Made by a program: the position numbers and the translations under genes. The notes under the pieces were generated by a model. The model searched no databases, was not told where the DNA came from, and worked only from the letters and a program-made list of their open reading frames with translations. This document shows, piece after piece, positions 1-9,490 of a stretch of 32,927 bases of DNA. The first letter of the stretch is position 1, and each line of letters starts with the position of its first letter. Source of the stretch: Spirochaetaceae bacterium (lineage in GTDB: Bacteria; Spirochaetota; Spirochaetia; WRBN01); contig WRBN01000010.1 of the NCBI GenBank assembly GCA_009784515.1, positions 1 to 32,927 of the forward strand, in the 5' to 3' direction.

Positions 1-2826
1 AGCCTCCTCGGCATTAAAATTAGCGGCCAGTTTAAGCAGTGCGGGCTCTTTATCTTTAACGGCCGCAGCTAAATAACCATTAAGTTTAACTCCTTCGGCG
101 GCGGCGAAAAGCATATCCATATAACACGGCATAGCGGTACGCAGTAAATTTTTACCTATGTTAAAAGCCAAAAGAAACTGCTCGTTGCCGGCCAGATAGG
201 CGGTAAGTTGCAGCTGCTCCTTTAGCAGCGACGATTCCAAATTTAACCGGCCGGCTTTGCCGCTTAAATTTAAGCCGTTAGCCAAAGCAATGTAAGGCTT
301 TAATTGCTCTTTAAGTTTTTGCCGGTAACCGCCACTATAAAACGAAGGCGACAGCCCGCCTTGCTGCTCAATTTTGGCTAAATTTAAATTAAAAAAATTA
401 TCAAAATCGATTGGCCACCCTTCGTTAAGCTGCTCTTTTAATTGATTAAGCAGCTCAAAAATTAAATTATCGTTGGTAAAATTTTCACTCTCTACTTCTT
501 CTTCCAGCACTAAAGAAAGACTGCTTGCCCCCAGCAACTTTAAAAGATGTTTTTTAGGCTCTTTAAAATAACTTTTAAGCCGGCTATAACTAGCAGTTTG
601 ATTTTCATTATTTAAGTTATATTTACTTCTGGGCAGCGGCTGGCCATAATTATAAGTATTGGCTAGTTTAAAGGCCTCGCTATCGTAACTATGGTAAGAG
701 TTATCGCTATTAAAATTACGTTTATCAAAGCTATGTAAAGGCAGCCGGCTAAAACAGCTTAACTTAGTGAACTCTTGGCCAAAACCATAACTTACTAAAT
801 CGTTTAAAGCGGGGCTAGGCTCTAAAGGTTCACCGCCTTCATCTTTATCGCGGTAACTAAGCACCAATTTTTCTTCGGCCGCCATTACAGCCTCTAAAAA
901 AGCGTAACGCTGCGTTGTTTGCAGGCTTAAATCGAAACTTGCGCTAACTATTTGGTTTAAATTAAATTGCGAGGGCCGGTCGTTAGCTGGAAAATCGTTA
1001 TTTAATCCCATAAAAATAATGACTTTAAAGGGGATAGTACGCAAAGCCAGCAGCGAGGCGCAATTAATACCATTTTTTACCTCACCTTTGCGGTGCTCAC
1101 TTAGGGCGCTTACCTCACTTAAATAATTAAGCATTACATCAAAACTAAAACTATCATTTTTATACCCTTTAGTTTTTAAGCCGGCCAATCCCGCCGTTTG
1201 ATACGTTCTTTGTAAATTTCTAAACACACTTTTTAATTCCCAGCCGGCCGCCTCTTCGCCGGCTAAGTGTTTGCGCATTAAAGACTCTAAATATTTGCAC
1301 CACTCTATAAAATTTAACTTTTTATCTTTTAAAGGATAAAAATCATGGTACAAATCTAAAATTAATTTTAATAAACGGCCCAAACTTTCGCCTTGTTCTT
1401 CGCTTTCATTGTTAATGCCCGCTAAAGTTTCTCCCTCCAACAAACTGCTTAACCAGCTGTCTAGGCCATAATACCAGCTGCCATTCGCCGTGGGACTTAG
1501 CTGTAGCTGGCGGCGATGCTGCTCCGTTACCCCATAAGCCACCGCCGTATGGCTGCAAAACTTAAGCCAAATGGCTCTGTCTTCGGCGGTAATGTGCTTG
1601 GCGTTGGCAAAAAAGGGATTGTCTATTAAAGCAAAAATTTCTCTACGACTAAATTGAGAGCCGGCTAAATTGAGCAAAGCCATAAAGGCTTCGCTGTAAC
1701 TTTCGGTAACGGCAATATCGGCCACATTATAGTTTAGATAAGGATTACGGCCAAAAACAGCCTCGATATGGCTAACATAATCGTTAATATTAGGGGCAAT
1801 AAGGGCTATTTCACCTAAATTTAAATTATCGTCATTATTTAAATATTTCAAGATTAAATCTTTAGCTAACTCTACTTCGCGTCTTTTATTGGCCGTACTA
1901 AAGATGGTAAAGCTGTCATCATTTTTATTTAAATCAATTTTCTTATTGTCTTGTTCATAAATTTTGGCCTGCAACTGCCCCAAATTAGTGGAGGGATAAC
2001 TTTGTTCATAGTTATTAGTAATTAAATTAAAATTGTTAATGAAATTGGTAAATTCGTAACCGCTTTGTCCGTATAAATTAATAAAAGTGGCCTCGTTTTG
2101 CTGTTTTAGCGGCATAACCATTAAATGATACAGCTGAATATCCTCACTTAACCGTCTAAAAAAACGCAAGGCTTGCTCGCCAAAAAAGCTGCCGCCCACT
2201 AAAATCACCTTTTTAATAGGGCCACCATAACCTTCGGCGCTATTTATCGCTAAGGCCAGCATATCGCTTAGTAAAAAATGGCCGTTGTTCGCCAATAACC
2301 GCCAGAGGTAACTTTGCAAAGCCTCTTGTTGATTAGCCGCCGCCTCATTTTTTTGCCAGCGACTAATTAAACCGGGTAAATTCATACCATAACTGGTAAA
2401 TAAACCGGCCAAACTATCGCAAAACTGCATAAGTTTAACATCGTTCCCACTCTCAAGATGGGGCAGATAGGCTTTAATCTCACTTAACTCGCCGGGTAAA
2501 TCACCATTTTGTAAAATATTATCTAAATATTTATATAACAAAAGTTTAACTTCGTTGGTATGCACTAATGAGCTCTCATTTAATTTTTCTTTAACTATAT
2601 TAAATCCATTAAGTAACTCACGCAAAGCGCTTTCCAGCAGGTTACTGTTAAAAGCCGCCACAATGCCTTCACCGGCGGCCAGTTGGCTTTGCACAAAACC
2701 GGCCGTTTGTTTATTTTGGCAAATAACATACGGCTCATCACCCAAAAGGCCGGCGGCCTTAAAGAGAGGAGCTTGCTCTTTAATAAGTAAAGATAAATTA
2801 TTACCAGTTATTAAATGATATGCCAT
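1..2826 (-). CDS. recC: Exodeoxyribonuclease V gamma subunit RecC (3' part missing)
   Basis: RecC is the subunit of the RecBCD helicase-nuclease that holds the DNA and scans for Chi during double-strand-break repair in the cytoplasm. The minus frame is open from an ATG at 2826 to the window edge, 942 codons, so the C-terminus lies outside. The N-terminus (MAYHLITGNNLSLLIKEQ, then VICQNKQTAGFVQSQLA) matches the RecC opening. Around two thirds along, RTIPFKVIIFMGLNNDFP, then LSYRDKDEGGEPLEPSPAL, match the most conserved RecC blocks. As usual for RecC, no Walker A motif is seen. AAGGAG lies about 8 bases before the start. recB and recD would be expected to follow to the left. Plus-strand reading frames inside the gene look like shadows. 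Confidence 0.9.
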   Translation of the reverse strand, partial: MAYHLITGNNLSLLIKEQAPLFKAAGLLGDEPYVICQNKQTAGFVQSQLAAGEGIVAAFNSNLLESALRELLNGFNIVKEKLNESSLVHTNEVKLLLYKYLDNILQNGDLPGELSEIKAYLPHLESGNDVKLMQFCDSLAGLFTSYGMNLPGLISRWQKNEAAANQQEALQSYLWRLLANNGHFLLSDMLALAINSAEGYGGPIKKVILVGGSFFGEQALRFFRRLSEDIQLYHLMVMPLKQQNEATFINLYGQSGYEFTNFINNFNLITNNYEQSYPSTNLGQLQAKIYEQDNKKIDLNKNDDSFTIFSTANKRREVELAKDLILKYLNNDDNLNLGEIALIAPNINDYVSHIEAVFGRNPYLNYNVADIAVTESYSEAFMALLNLAGSQFSRREIFALIDNPFFANAKHITAEDRAIWLKFCSHTAVAYGVTEQHRRQLQLSPTANGSWYYGLDSWLSSLLEGETLAGINNESEEQGESLGRLLKLILDLYHDFYPLKDKKLNFIEWCKYLESLMRKHLAGEEAAGWELKSVFRNLQRTYQTAGLAGLKTKGYKNDSFSFDVMLNYLSEVSALSEHRKGEVKNGINCASLLALRTIPFKVIIFMGLNNDFPANDRPSQFNLNQIVSASFDLSLQTTQRYAFLEAVMAAEEKLVLSYRDKDEGGEPLEPSPALNDLVSYGFGQEFTKLSCFSRLPLHSFDKRNFNSDNSYHSYDSEAFKLANTYNYGQPLPRSKYNLNNENQTASYSRLKSYFKEPKKHLLKLLGASSLSLVLEEEVESENFTNDNLIFELLNQLKEQLNEGWPIDFDNFFNLNLAKIEQQGGLSPSFYSGGYRQKLKEQLKPYIALANGLNLSGKAGRLNLESSLLKEQLQLTAYLAGNEQFLLAFNIGKNLLRTAMPCYMDMLFAAAEGVKLNGYLAAAVKDKEPALLKLAANFNAEEA

Positions 2827-2886
2827 TTTATATTTACTCCTTATTAATCATACGCCCAGCCAATACGTATTACGCTCAAAATCGCA

Positions 2887-4695
2887 TTAGTAGTTTAACT
2901 TCCCTGTCCGTTTTAACGCCAGCGTCAGCACTGCTATATCGGCGGGGCGGATACCGGCAATGCGGCCGGCCTGTCCCAAATTAGCCGGCCTAATTTTACT
3001 TAATTTTTCGCGGCTTTCCAGCGATAAAGTAGTTACTAATCCGTAATCAAAATTGGCAGGAATTAATTTCTCTTCATTTTTTTTAAATTGCTCCACTTGT
3101 TCCTGCTCCAATTTTTCGTAACCGCTGTACCTAATATCGTGGTATAAACTACTCCGCCAAGCGGCAGGCAAAGCCGCTAAAGCCGGTAACTGCTCCATCG
3201 CGGTGGCCAATAAAAATTTTGGGTCTTGTAAATGGTCATAAAGTTTTTTACCGGCGTAAGCTTGCTGCTTAAGTAGCTCTTGCATCGCTTCCATTTGGGT
3301 AAGTTTTTTGTAAAAATAATTTACTCTTTCTTCATTTAATAAACCTAACTCGTTAGCTTTACTAAACAACCTGCGGTCGGCATTATCGTGCCTAAGCCGC
3401 ATACGATATTCCGCCCGGCTGCTAAACACACGGTAGGGCTCATTAGTGCCTTTGGTTACCAAATCGTCAACCAGCACCGCCATATAGGCCTCGCTGCGGT
3501 CTAACAAAAAGGGCGGGCGGCCCAATATCTTTAGGGCCGCATTAGCTCCCGCCCAAAAACCCTGCGCCGCCGCCTCCTCGTAGCCGCTGCTGCCGTTTAC
3601 TTGGCCGGCAAAGTATAAGCCGCTAATTATCTTACTCTCTAAAGTGAGATGGTGCTCGCTGGCATCTACATAATCGTATTCTACGGCATAACCGGGCTTA
3701 ATAATCTCTACTTGCTCTAGTCCTTCTATCTGGCGCAAAAATTGTAACTGCAAATCTTCGGGCAAACCGCAATAAATACCGTTAAGATAAGCCTCATCGC
3801 TTTCGTTGCTCTCCGGCTCAATGTAAATAAGATGACGCTCGTGATGCGGAAAATTCATCACTTTTTCTTCAAAGCTGGGGCAATAACGCGGGCCGCCAGC
3901 TGCCTCTGTCCAGATGGGCGAAAATTTAATGTTATCGCGCACAATTTTATGCACTTTTTCATTGGTATACACCATATAACAGGGGCGGTTGGGTTTACCA
4001 ATAAATTTATCATCGTTAAAAAAACTAAAGTTTACTTGCGGTAAAGTGCCCTCTTGTAACTTCATCTTAGCGGTGTTTAAGCTGCGCATACGTACGCGGG
4101 CACTGGTGCTGGTACTTAAACGACCCACTGTTAAACCATTATTCCTCAAAGATTTACCTAAACCAAAAGCTGCCGGCTCGCCGATACGGCCGTAAGGCTG
4201 CCGGTAGCTGCCCAGCATAATACAGCCTTCCATAAAGGTGCCGCTGCAAATAATAGCCGCCTTACAGCTTACCATACCGCCGCGCTCCAGCTTAAGGCCA
4301 ACAAGTTTACCATCTTTAATAATTAAATCTACCACTGTTTCTTGATAGATACTTAAATTGGTTTCGTTATCCAGAGCGGCACGGGCCAAACGGCTGTACA
4401 AATGTTTATCTATTTGGGCGCGCGGGCTTTGGGCAGCGCCGCCTCTGCTTTCGTTTAAAAGCTTGTATTGCAAAGTGCTGGCATCGGCAAGCTGCGCCAT
4501 TTGCCCGCCAAGGGCGTCAATCTCGCGCACAATATTACCTTTAGCAAGACCGCCAATAGCCGGGTTACAGCTAATACGGCCAATACTTTCGGTATTTTGA
4601 GTAACCAGCAAAGTTTTTAAGCCCAATCTTGAGGACGCTAAGGCCGCCTCTATCCCGGCGTGGCCGGCGCCTATTACTATTATATCATAATCCAT
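2887..4695 (-). CDS. mnmG: tRNA uridine-5-carboxymethylaminomethyl modification enzyme MnmG (GidA)
   Basis: MnmG is the FAD-dependent partner of MnmE that builds the cmnm5U modification at the wobble uridine of several tRNAs. The 602-residue product is near the family length (about 620-630). It starts with a dinucleotide-binding loop, [17 protein letters not shown], at residues 9-25. It also has the signatures [35 protein letters not shown] and [16 protein letters not shown], and the tRNA-binding C-terminal domain ending in [13 protein letters not shown]. There is no Shine-Dalgarno sequence before the ATG; a -10/-35 pair lies directly upstream, so the message may be nearly leaderless. mnmE is not in this window. 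The gene is divergent from the exported protein at 4838. Confidence 0.95.
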   Translation of the reverse strand: MDYDIIVIGAGHAGIEAALASSRLGLKTLLVTQNTESIGRISCNPAIGGLAKGNIVREIDALGGQMAQLADASTLQYKLLNESRGGAAQSPRAQIDKHLYSRLARAALDNETNLSIYQETVVDLIIKDGKLVGLKLERGGMVSCKAAIICSGTFMEGCIMLGSYRQPYGRIGEPAAFGLGKSLRNNGLTVGRLSTSTSARVRMRSLNTAKMKLQEGTLPQVNFSFFNDDKFIGKPNRPCYMVYTNEKVHKIVRDNIKFSPIWTEAAGGPRYCPSFEEKVMNFPHHERHLIYIEPESNESDEAYLNGIYCGLPEDLQLQFLRQIEGLEQVEIIKPGYAVEYDYVDASEHHLTLESKIISGLYFAGQVNGSSGYEEAAAQGFWAGANAALKILGRPPFLLDRSEAYMAVLVDDLVTKGTNEPYRVFSSRAEYRMRLRHDNADRRLFSKANELGLLNEERVNYFYKKLTQMEAMQELLKQQAYAGKKLYDHLQDPKFLLATAMEQLPALAALPAAWRSSLYHDIRYSGYEKLEQEQVEQFKKNEEKLIPANFDYGLVTTLSLESREKLSKIRPANLGQAGRIAGIRPADIAVLTLALKRTGKLNY

Positions 4696-4703
4696 ATTGA
4701 GTA

Positions 4704-4732
4704 ATTATGGCAAATTTATCCGGTTTTTACAA
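4704..4732 (-). promoter_or_regulatory. Promoter of mnmG
   Basis: On the minus strand TTGTAA (4732-4727) is followed after 17 bases by CATAAT (4709-4704). Transcription would begin about 2 bases before the mnmG ATG at 4695, which fits the missing Shine-Dalgarno sequence. Confidence 0.5.
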
Positions 4733-4797
4733 GGGCAACTCCCCACTTGTTACCACAATTAATATTTTTAAAATAAATTGAAAAACCCTAGCTACCC

Positions 4798-4826
4798 TTG
4801 ACAACTTGGCTATAAAATGCTAACAA
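4798..4826 (+). promoter_or_regulatory. Possible promoter of the exported beta-barrel gene
   Basis: TTGACA at 4798-4803 is followed 17 bases later by TAACAA, a weak -10. Transcription would start near 4832, just before the ATG at 4838. The nearby TATAAAAT at 4811 is only 7 bases from TTGACA, too close to be its -10. Confidence 0.35.
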
Positions 4827-4837
4827 TTAAATTGATT

Positions 4838-6943
4838 ATGCTAAAAAAGATAACTTTAATCCTATTACTTTTTTTAACCACCGCTTTATGGGCTCAGCAA
4901 AATCTGGCTGTTAATACCCGGCACCCCGTTTATAGCTTAATAGATACCGCCGAAGCGCGCGGCCTCGTTACCCGCCTTACCCAAGTAAGGCCTTATACAC
5001 GCCGGCAAATTAGCCTGCTACTGGCCGAAATTGACAGCAAACGCTACCAGCTTACCGGCCGCGAGCAAGCAGTGCTCGATTTTTATATAGAAGAATTTTC
5101 GGCTTTCGTCCGCCAAGATAACACTGGCGGCGAACAGCTGTTACTGGGCCGCCTCGATTTTTTTGGCCAAAGGTCGTGGGCCAGTTTAGGTGTTACCATA
5201 GGCCTCGATTTTAGGGTAGCTGCCGAAAATCTAAGTGCTTCTTACATGGCCATTCCTTTCCAACTTTACGGACGGGGTGATTTTTTAGACGGTATGATTA
5301 GTTACAACGCCGACCTTATTTTTGTCGGCAGCCGCCTCAATCCTTTCCCGTTTGCTAGGCCCGCTTTTTTTGTACCGCGCGGTATGGGCTTTCATCAAGG
5401 TGTAGGCTCCGATGATGCCGGGCTAGGCGGCAGCGATGAGCTAACGGTAGGCTACGAAATGAGCCCCGAAATTGCCGCCAGCCTGTGGGACGACCGTATC
5501 TTAATCAGGCTTGGTATGCTTGATACCCGCCGTGTAGGGCATGGCTCGCACGGCCTTAATATCTCCGATACCGCTGTGCCTTACAACGCCTTTGATATGT
5601 CGGTAAGGCCGCTTAATTGGTTTAACTTTTATACCATGACAGCCTCGCTGGGTTACTTTGCCACCGATGCCAAAAGCAGCGGGCGCGGCCATTATGGCCT
5701 TAACCAAATTGACGCCGACCCAACCGGTAATCCTCGTTGGAGTAACTGGTCTACCAGCCCGGGCTTTGTTGATATGCCCACCGGCGGCTACTACGACAGC
5801 TGGGTACGCAATGGTTTTGTGCAAAACAATAAAATGATGGCCTTTCAGATGGGCGAATTTTTTATGTCCGATTATTTTTATTTTGCCCTCTTTCAAAGTG
5901 TAGTTTACGGCCAGCGGTTCGAGCTGGGCTACCTTAATCCTTTAGGTTTTTACTTTTTTAGCCAGCTGCTTTACGGCGAAAACGATAATATGTTTGCCGG
6001 CATTTCGGCCGCTACCATTTGGCCCGGTGTAGCCAAGTTTTGGCTAGAACTTGCCGCCGATGAGGTTGGCAGCCCAACGAATCTTTCACACGCTCGCAAT
6101 TTATATGCTTTACAGTTGGGAGCAAGGGTTAACCTGCCCAGTATTCAACTACTACCTTTTGCCACTTTAACCTTTCAATACACCAAAATCGAGCCGTATA
6201 CTTACAGCCATTATTTTAAACAATATAACTTTAACGGCACCCCTAACCCCGACCCGCATAACCCTATTAACTCACCCCATTCTATTCATACCGATACCAG
6301 CTTTACCAACGAAGGTATGGCTATAGCCACCTATCTGCCTGCCAACAGCGATGAATTTAAACTTACTTTACAAACTATGCCTTTACCGGGCTTGCAACTT
6401 TCACTGGGCTGGCAGCTTATCCGCAGCGGCACTAACCCTAAGGTTTTAGTTAATTTGTGGAGCGACGGCTGGATTAGACGTGTGGACGATAACCCTAACC
6501 GTGTAAGCCCCAACAGCGGCCGCCAGAGCGAATATCAAGACAGAGGATTAGAGGTAGTTGATACCTTTTGGTACCACGACCCCAGCCGGATTAATGGTGG
6601 GCTTGGGGCTACCTACCCTTACCATGGCGGTTTACGGCCACCGCGCAAAAACTTTTTATTTGATGGTATCTATCAATTTAACAACATCTTTAGCTTTGGC
6701 CTTAACTACGATTTACGCGCCGTATCTAGTAGCCGCCGCATACCAATGGTGGTAAATATGCAATACCAATTTTCGCACAACTCCTTTAACTTAAATGGCA
6801 TTAATCCCGATGGTTATTACGCCCGAGAGGTTGCCAGCGGCAGTGATGATTTAGTATGGTTTCCTACCATTGGCCGTACGGGCGGTTATAACCCTTTCTC
6901 GCGTAACATTTTTAGCTTAAACGTTACTGTTTTTCCGCGTTAG
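4838..6943 (+). CDS. Exported outer-membrane beta-barrel-like protein, possibly Wzi-like
   Basis: The product is about 701 residues. It begins with a clear signal peptide (MLKKITLILLLFLTTALWAQ) and a probable cleavage after the AQ. The next segment, HPVYSLIDTAEARGLV followed by RPYTRRQISLLLAEI, resembles the opening of capsule-assembly Wzi-like outer-membrane proteins. The rest is rich in aromatic and glycine residues with alternating hydrophobic patterning, as in a large beta-barrel. The chosen start, 4838, gives the best signal peptide; an ATG at 4817 adds seven residues. Neither has a ribosome-binding site. The 3' end overlaps the convergent RluA-family gene by 20 bases. The barrel and outer-membrane location are inferred; the Wzi assignment rests on the N-terminal motif only. 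Confidence 0.6.
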   Translation: MLKKITLILLLFLTTALWAQQNLAVNTRHPVYSLIDTAEARGLVTRLTQVRPYTRRQISLLLAEIDSKRYQLTGREQAVLDFYIEEFSAFVRQDNTGGEQLLLGRLDFFGQRSWASLGVTIGLDFRVAAENLSASYMAIPFQLYGRGDFLDGMISYNADLIFVGSRLNPFPFARPAFFVPRGMGFHQGVGSDDAGLGGSDELTVGYEMSPEIAASLWDDRILIRLGMLDTRRVGHGSHGLNISDTAVPYNAFDMSVRPLNWFNFYTMTASLGYFATDAKSSGRGHYGLNQIDADPTGNPRWSNWSTSPGFVDMPTGGYYDSWVRNGFVQNNKMMAFQMGEFFMSDYFYFALFQSVVYGQRFELGYLNPLGFYFFSQLLYGENDNMFAGISAATIWPGVAKFWLELAADEVGSPTNLSHARNLYALQLGARVNLPSIQLLPFATLTFQYTKIEPYTYSHYFKQYNFNGTPNPDPHNPINSPHSIHTDTSFTNEGMAIATYLPANSDEFKLTLQTMPLPGLQLSLGWQLIRSGTNPKVLVNLWSDGWIRRVDDNPNRVSPNSGRQSEYQDRGLEVVDTFWYHDPSRINGGLGATYPYHGGLRPPRKNFLFDGIYQFNNIFSFGLNYDLRAVSSSRRIPMVVNMQYQFSHNSFNLNGINPDGYYAREVASGSDDLVWFPTIGRTGGYNPFSRNIFSLNVTVFPR

Positions 6944-7670
6944 TTACGGGCTCGTAATCAATAAAAAGCTGCTCACCGCTAGGGTGCTTAAAGGCTAAAG
7001 CCGTTGCCCAAAACTGCATAGTTCCCTTACAATTACCCGCATTATAAAGCGGGTCGTTGATAATAGGCAGCCCCAAAACCGCCAAACTGGCTCTAATTTG
7101 GTGCCTAAACCCTTGCGTTAAAAAACAATCTATCTTAATAAAATCTTTATCACTATTTAAAGTAAAGTTACTAAGGTAAGGTTTCGTGGCCTTTAGCGAG
7201 CCGCTTAACCCTACCGCCCGCACCTTGCTGCTTTTAGCTTTAGCTTTAACAAAACCGGTAGTTAAAGCTATTTTAAAATTACCAAATTTATTTTTATTTA
7301 ATAATATTTGCCAATTATTTTCTTTAATGTTATCTGGATTAAGATTAGCTAAACCGGCTAAACTATAAGCTAAATAATATTTTTTAAAATTTGACAATTT
7401 GGCTTCATTAAGTAAAAAATCAAAGGAGCTTTGCTCTTTAGCGTAAAGTACCAACCCTTCTGTGGCATTATCAAGACGGTGCAGCAGCCCGCCCTCGCTG
7501 CCGCTAAACCCTTGTACCAAAGCAATAGCCGGACAATAGTTAAAGACCAACTTGGTTAAGTTGTTACCATTAATATCTTTAGCTAAAGGAGCTGTAGCTA
7601 AACCGCGCGGTTTTACTACCACCAAAATAGCTTCGTCTTCGTAGATAATTGTAAATTGATTACTGTCCAC
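6924..7670 (-). CDS. RluA-family RNA pseudouridine synthase
   Basis: This 248-residue protein isomerises uridine to pseudouridine in rRNA or tRNA. The catalytic signature HRLDNATEGLVLYAKEQ contains the active-site Asp, near residue 65. The N-terminal segment IIYEDEAILVVVKPRGLATAP and the C-terminal TQGFRHQIRASLAVLGLPIINDPLY are family hallmarks. No N-terminal S4 domain is present, so it is a short RluA-type enzyme; the target uridine cannot be told from sequence. The start is a GTG at 7670 with AGGTG about 7 bases upstream. It follows the GH57-like gene on the same strand after about 65 bases and may be at the end of the rnf transcript. The 3' end overlaps the convergent gene by 20 bases. Confidence 0.88.
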   Translation of the reverse strand: MDSNQFTIIYEDEAILVVVKPRGLATAPLAKDINGNNLTKLVFNYCPAIALVQGFSGSEGGLLHRLDNATEGLVLYAKEQSSFDFLLNEAKLSNFKKYYLAYSLAGLANLNPDNIKENNWQILLNKNKFGNFKIALTTGFVKAKAKSSKVRAVGLSGSLKATKPYLSNFTLNSDKDFIKIDCFLTQGFRHQIRASLAVLGLPIINDPLYNAGNCKGTMQFWATALAFKHPSGEQLFIDYEPVTNAEKQ

Positions 7671-7735
7671 ACCTAAACACCTGCAAGAATAACTTTACTT
7701 AAAATAACGACTGCCACCATCATTGCTTTAATTAT

Positions 7736-9487
7736 TTATTCCTTTAAGTTGTAAAAACTTACCTCGATAGTTAACCTGCCGCTGCCCTGCGTTAAAGCCA
7801 GCGGAAAGGCCAGCCAAATAGCTGCCCCCTGCCTTATCTGTTGTTGTTCGCCGGCAAAATTTAAATGAGTAGATAAAGTTTTAAAATTTAAAATAGCCGG
7901 CTGCGAAAATTTATAATCGAAATGCAGGTCATCTTCATCAATAATCGTTAATTTATTAACATTAGCTATTTGCTCGCCCTGCCAAAATTCATCATTAATT
8001 AATAAGTTAGCCTGCTCACTTAATGAAAGGTAATGACCGCTGCAAAAATAATAATTGGTTAAAATCTCACCTTTAAAGTAATAATTAACTTCGAAGGTAT
8101 TTTTATAATAAATATATTCTTTCTTAATGCTGATTTTCTTTTTGTCTAATATTTTCTCTGTTAAATAATTAACACTATCGGCATCGGGTTGAGTTTTACA
8201 TTGATAAAAATTATCTTCCTTCAATTCTTCTGCCATAACAGCCCAATCACTCTTTATAGGCACAAAAACATCATGAAAAGCCCTTTGCAACGGCCCATCA
8301 TTAAAAATATTAAGTAAATTCTTGCCGGCAGGCAGGTAATCCAGTTCAAATAAAAGCCCACCTGTATGCTGAGTAAAAGCATTATAAATTGCTCCGCGAT
8401 AAAGCACCTCGCCGGCACCATCTAAATCAAAATCCACCTCGATTAAACCGTAATTTAATTTATCACCGCCGGCTAAACTATCGGCCTGTAATAAATTACG
8501 ATAAGCATAATCGCGCAAAACCGGGTTACGAATACCGCCATAACGACTGGCCCAATAAAGTTGGTGATTTTGACTTTGCCACAAAGATTTAAGCGCTAAT
8601 TTCTTTTGGCCTTTATCTTTAGCTAAACGTACGGCCGCCGTTACGGCCAAAGCGCGGGCATAAAGCAAACCGGTTTCTACTTGTTCAAAAAGGTAATTAC
8701 GATAAAAATTATGATTACCGCCCAAAGTTTCGGCCCCAGAAGCCGGCAGGTAAAGCCGCTGCAAAACCATTTGACGTTTTAAATATTTAGCCGGCTGAGT
8801 TAAAGCAATACCGTAACTCTTTAGCTCCTCTAAAAAACCGGCCAACCATTTCGTGTTAAAATCTTTAAATAAAAAAGTTAATAGATTACCGCCCTGTTTC
8901 TCGGCCAGCTGGGCGTAATCGGCTGCCAACTGCCGATAATCTTTACTTGCCTCTAAAGTAAAATAAGGAAAAACCGCCACCGTTTTCGCGGTTTCCTCCA
9001 CTAAATAAGCTTTAAAAAGATTTTTAGCTTTGGCATTAATAAAAAGTTCGGCAGCCACAAAACTATAATTAAAGCTATGAGGGGCCAATATGGCCGGAAA
9101 ACTTGGCTCCCACAGCCCATAGGGCAAAAAAAAGCCGCGTGGCTTGTGTTTGCTAATATCACGCGCCCAAATAGCACTATCCTCAATTTGGCCAAGTCTA
9201 TCTGTATTAGAAATTAATCCAAGTAAGGAATTATCAAAAAGCCCCCCCAGTAGCTCCAATCGTTTATGAGCGGCCAGCTCCTGCCAAATGGTTAATAATT
9301 CGTTATGATTACTTTTAAGCCACTGCGCTCCCTCACGTTCGATAAACAATAAAAAAAAGTACTCGCTCCGGCTATAAAGCAAAGCAGTTAGCTCCTTAAG
9401 CCAGCGGCTGTAATATTTTTCTTTAATAGCTTCGGGCTGAGCCAGCGGAAAATCGCCGGCCAACAGTAAGATTGCTTCCGCTGCCAT
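7736..9487 (-). CDS. GH57-family alpha-glucanotransferase/amylase homologue, probably catalytically inactive
   Basis: The 583-residue product follows the domain order of GH57 4-alpha-glucanotransferases: a seven-stranded barrel, then the helical region and the C-terminal beta domain (EVDFDLDGAGEVLYRGAIYN, then TGGLLFELDYLPAGKNLL). All five GH57 conserved regions can be placed but are degenerate. HQP is AQP (residues 16-18), the GGFYEP-like block is GGLFDN (81-86), and the nucleophile block WLTERVW is FLPYGLW, with Tyr123 where the catalytic Glu stands. The acid/base block is replaced by FKDFNTKW (207-214). The last block, NHQLYWASRYGGI (307-319), keeps its shape. The ATG is 3 bases after the rnfB stop, so it belongs to the rnf operon. 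Fold assignment is good; loss of activity is an inference. Confidence 0.75.
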   Translation of the reverse strand: MAAEAILLLAGDFPLAQPEAIKEKYYSRWLKELTALLYSRSEYFFLLFIEREGAQWLKSNHNELLTIWQELAAHKRLELLGGLFDNSLLGLISNTDRLGQIEDSAIWARDISKHKPRGFFLPYGLWEPSFPAILAPHSFNYSFVAAELFINAKAKNLFKAYLVEETAKTVAVFPYFTLEASKDYRQLAADYAQLAEKQGGNLLTFLFKDFNTKWLAGFLEELKSYGIALTQPAKYLKRQMVLQRLYLPASGAETLGGNHNFYRNYLFEQVETGLLYARALAVTAAVRLAKDKGQKKLALKSLWQSQNHQLYWASRYGGIRNPVLRDYAYRNLLQADSLAGGDKLNYGLIEVDFDLDGAGEVLYRGAIYNAFTQHTGGLLFELDYLPAGKNLLNIFNDGPLQRAFHDVFVPIKSDWAVMAEELKEDNFYQCKTQPDADSVNYLTEKILDKKKISIKKEYIYYKNTFEVNYYFKGEILTNYYFCSGHYLSLSEQANLLINDEFWQGEQIANVNKLTIIDEDDLHFDYKFSQPAILNFKTLSTHLNFAGEQQQIRQGAAIWLAFPLALTQGSGRLTIEVSFYNLKE

Positions 9488-9490
9488 TAG

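Noticed and set aside
4811-4818. TATAAAAT as a -10 box for the exported protein
   Set aside because: It lies only 7 bases from the TTGACA at 4798, too close for one promoter; the weaker TAACAA at 17 bases was preferred with low confidence.
5501-5896. Minus-strand frame of 131 codons inside the exported beta-barrel gene
   Set aside because: It is a shadow of the long plus-strand gene, with no ribosome-binding site or recognisable domain.
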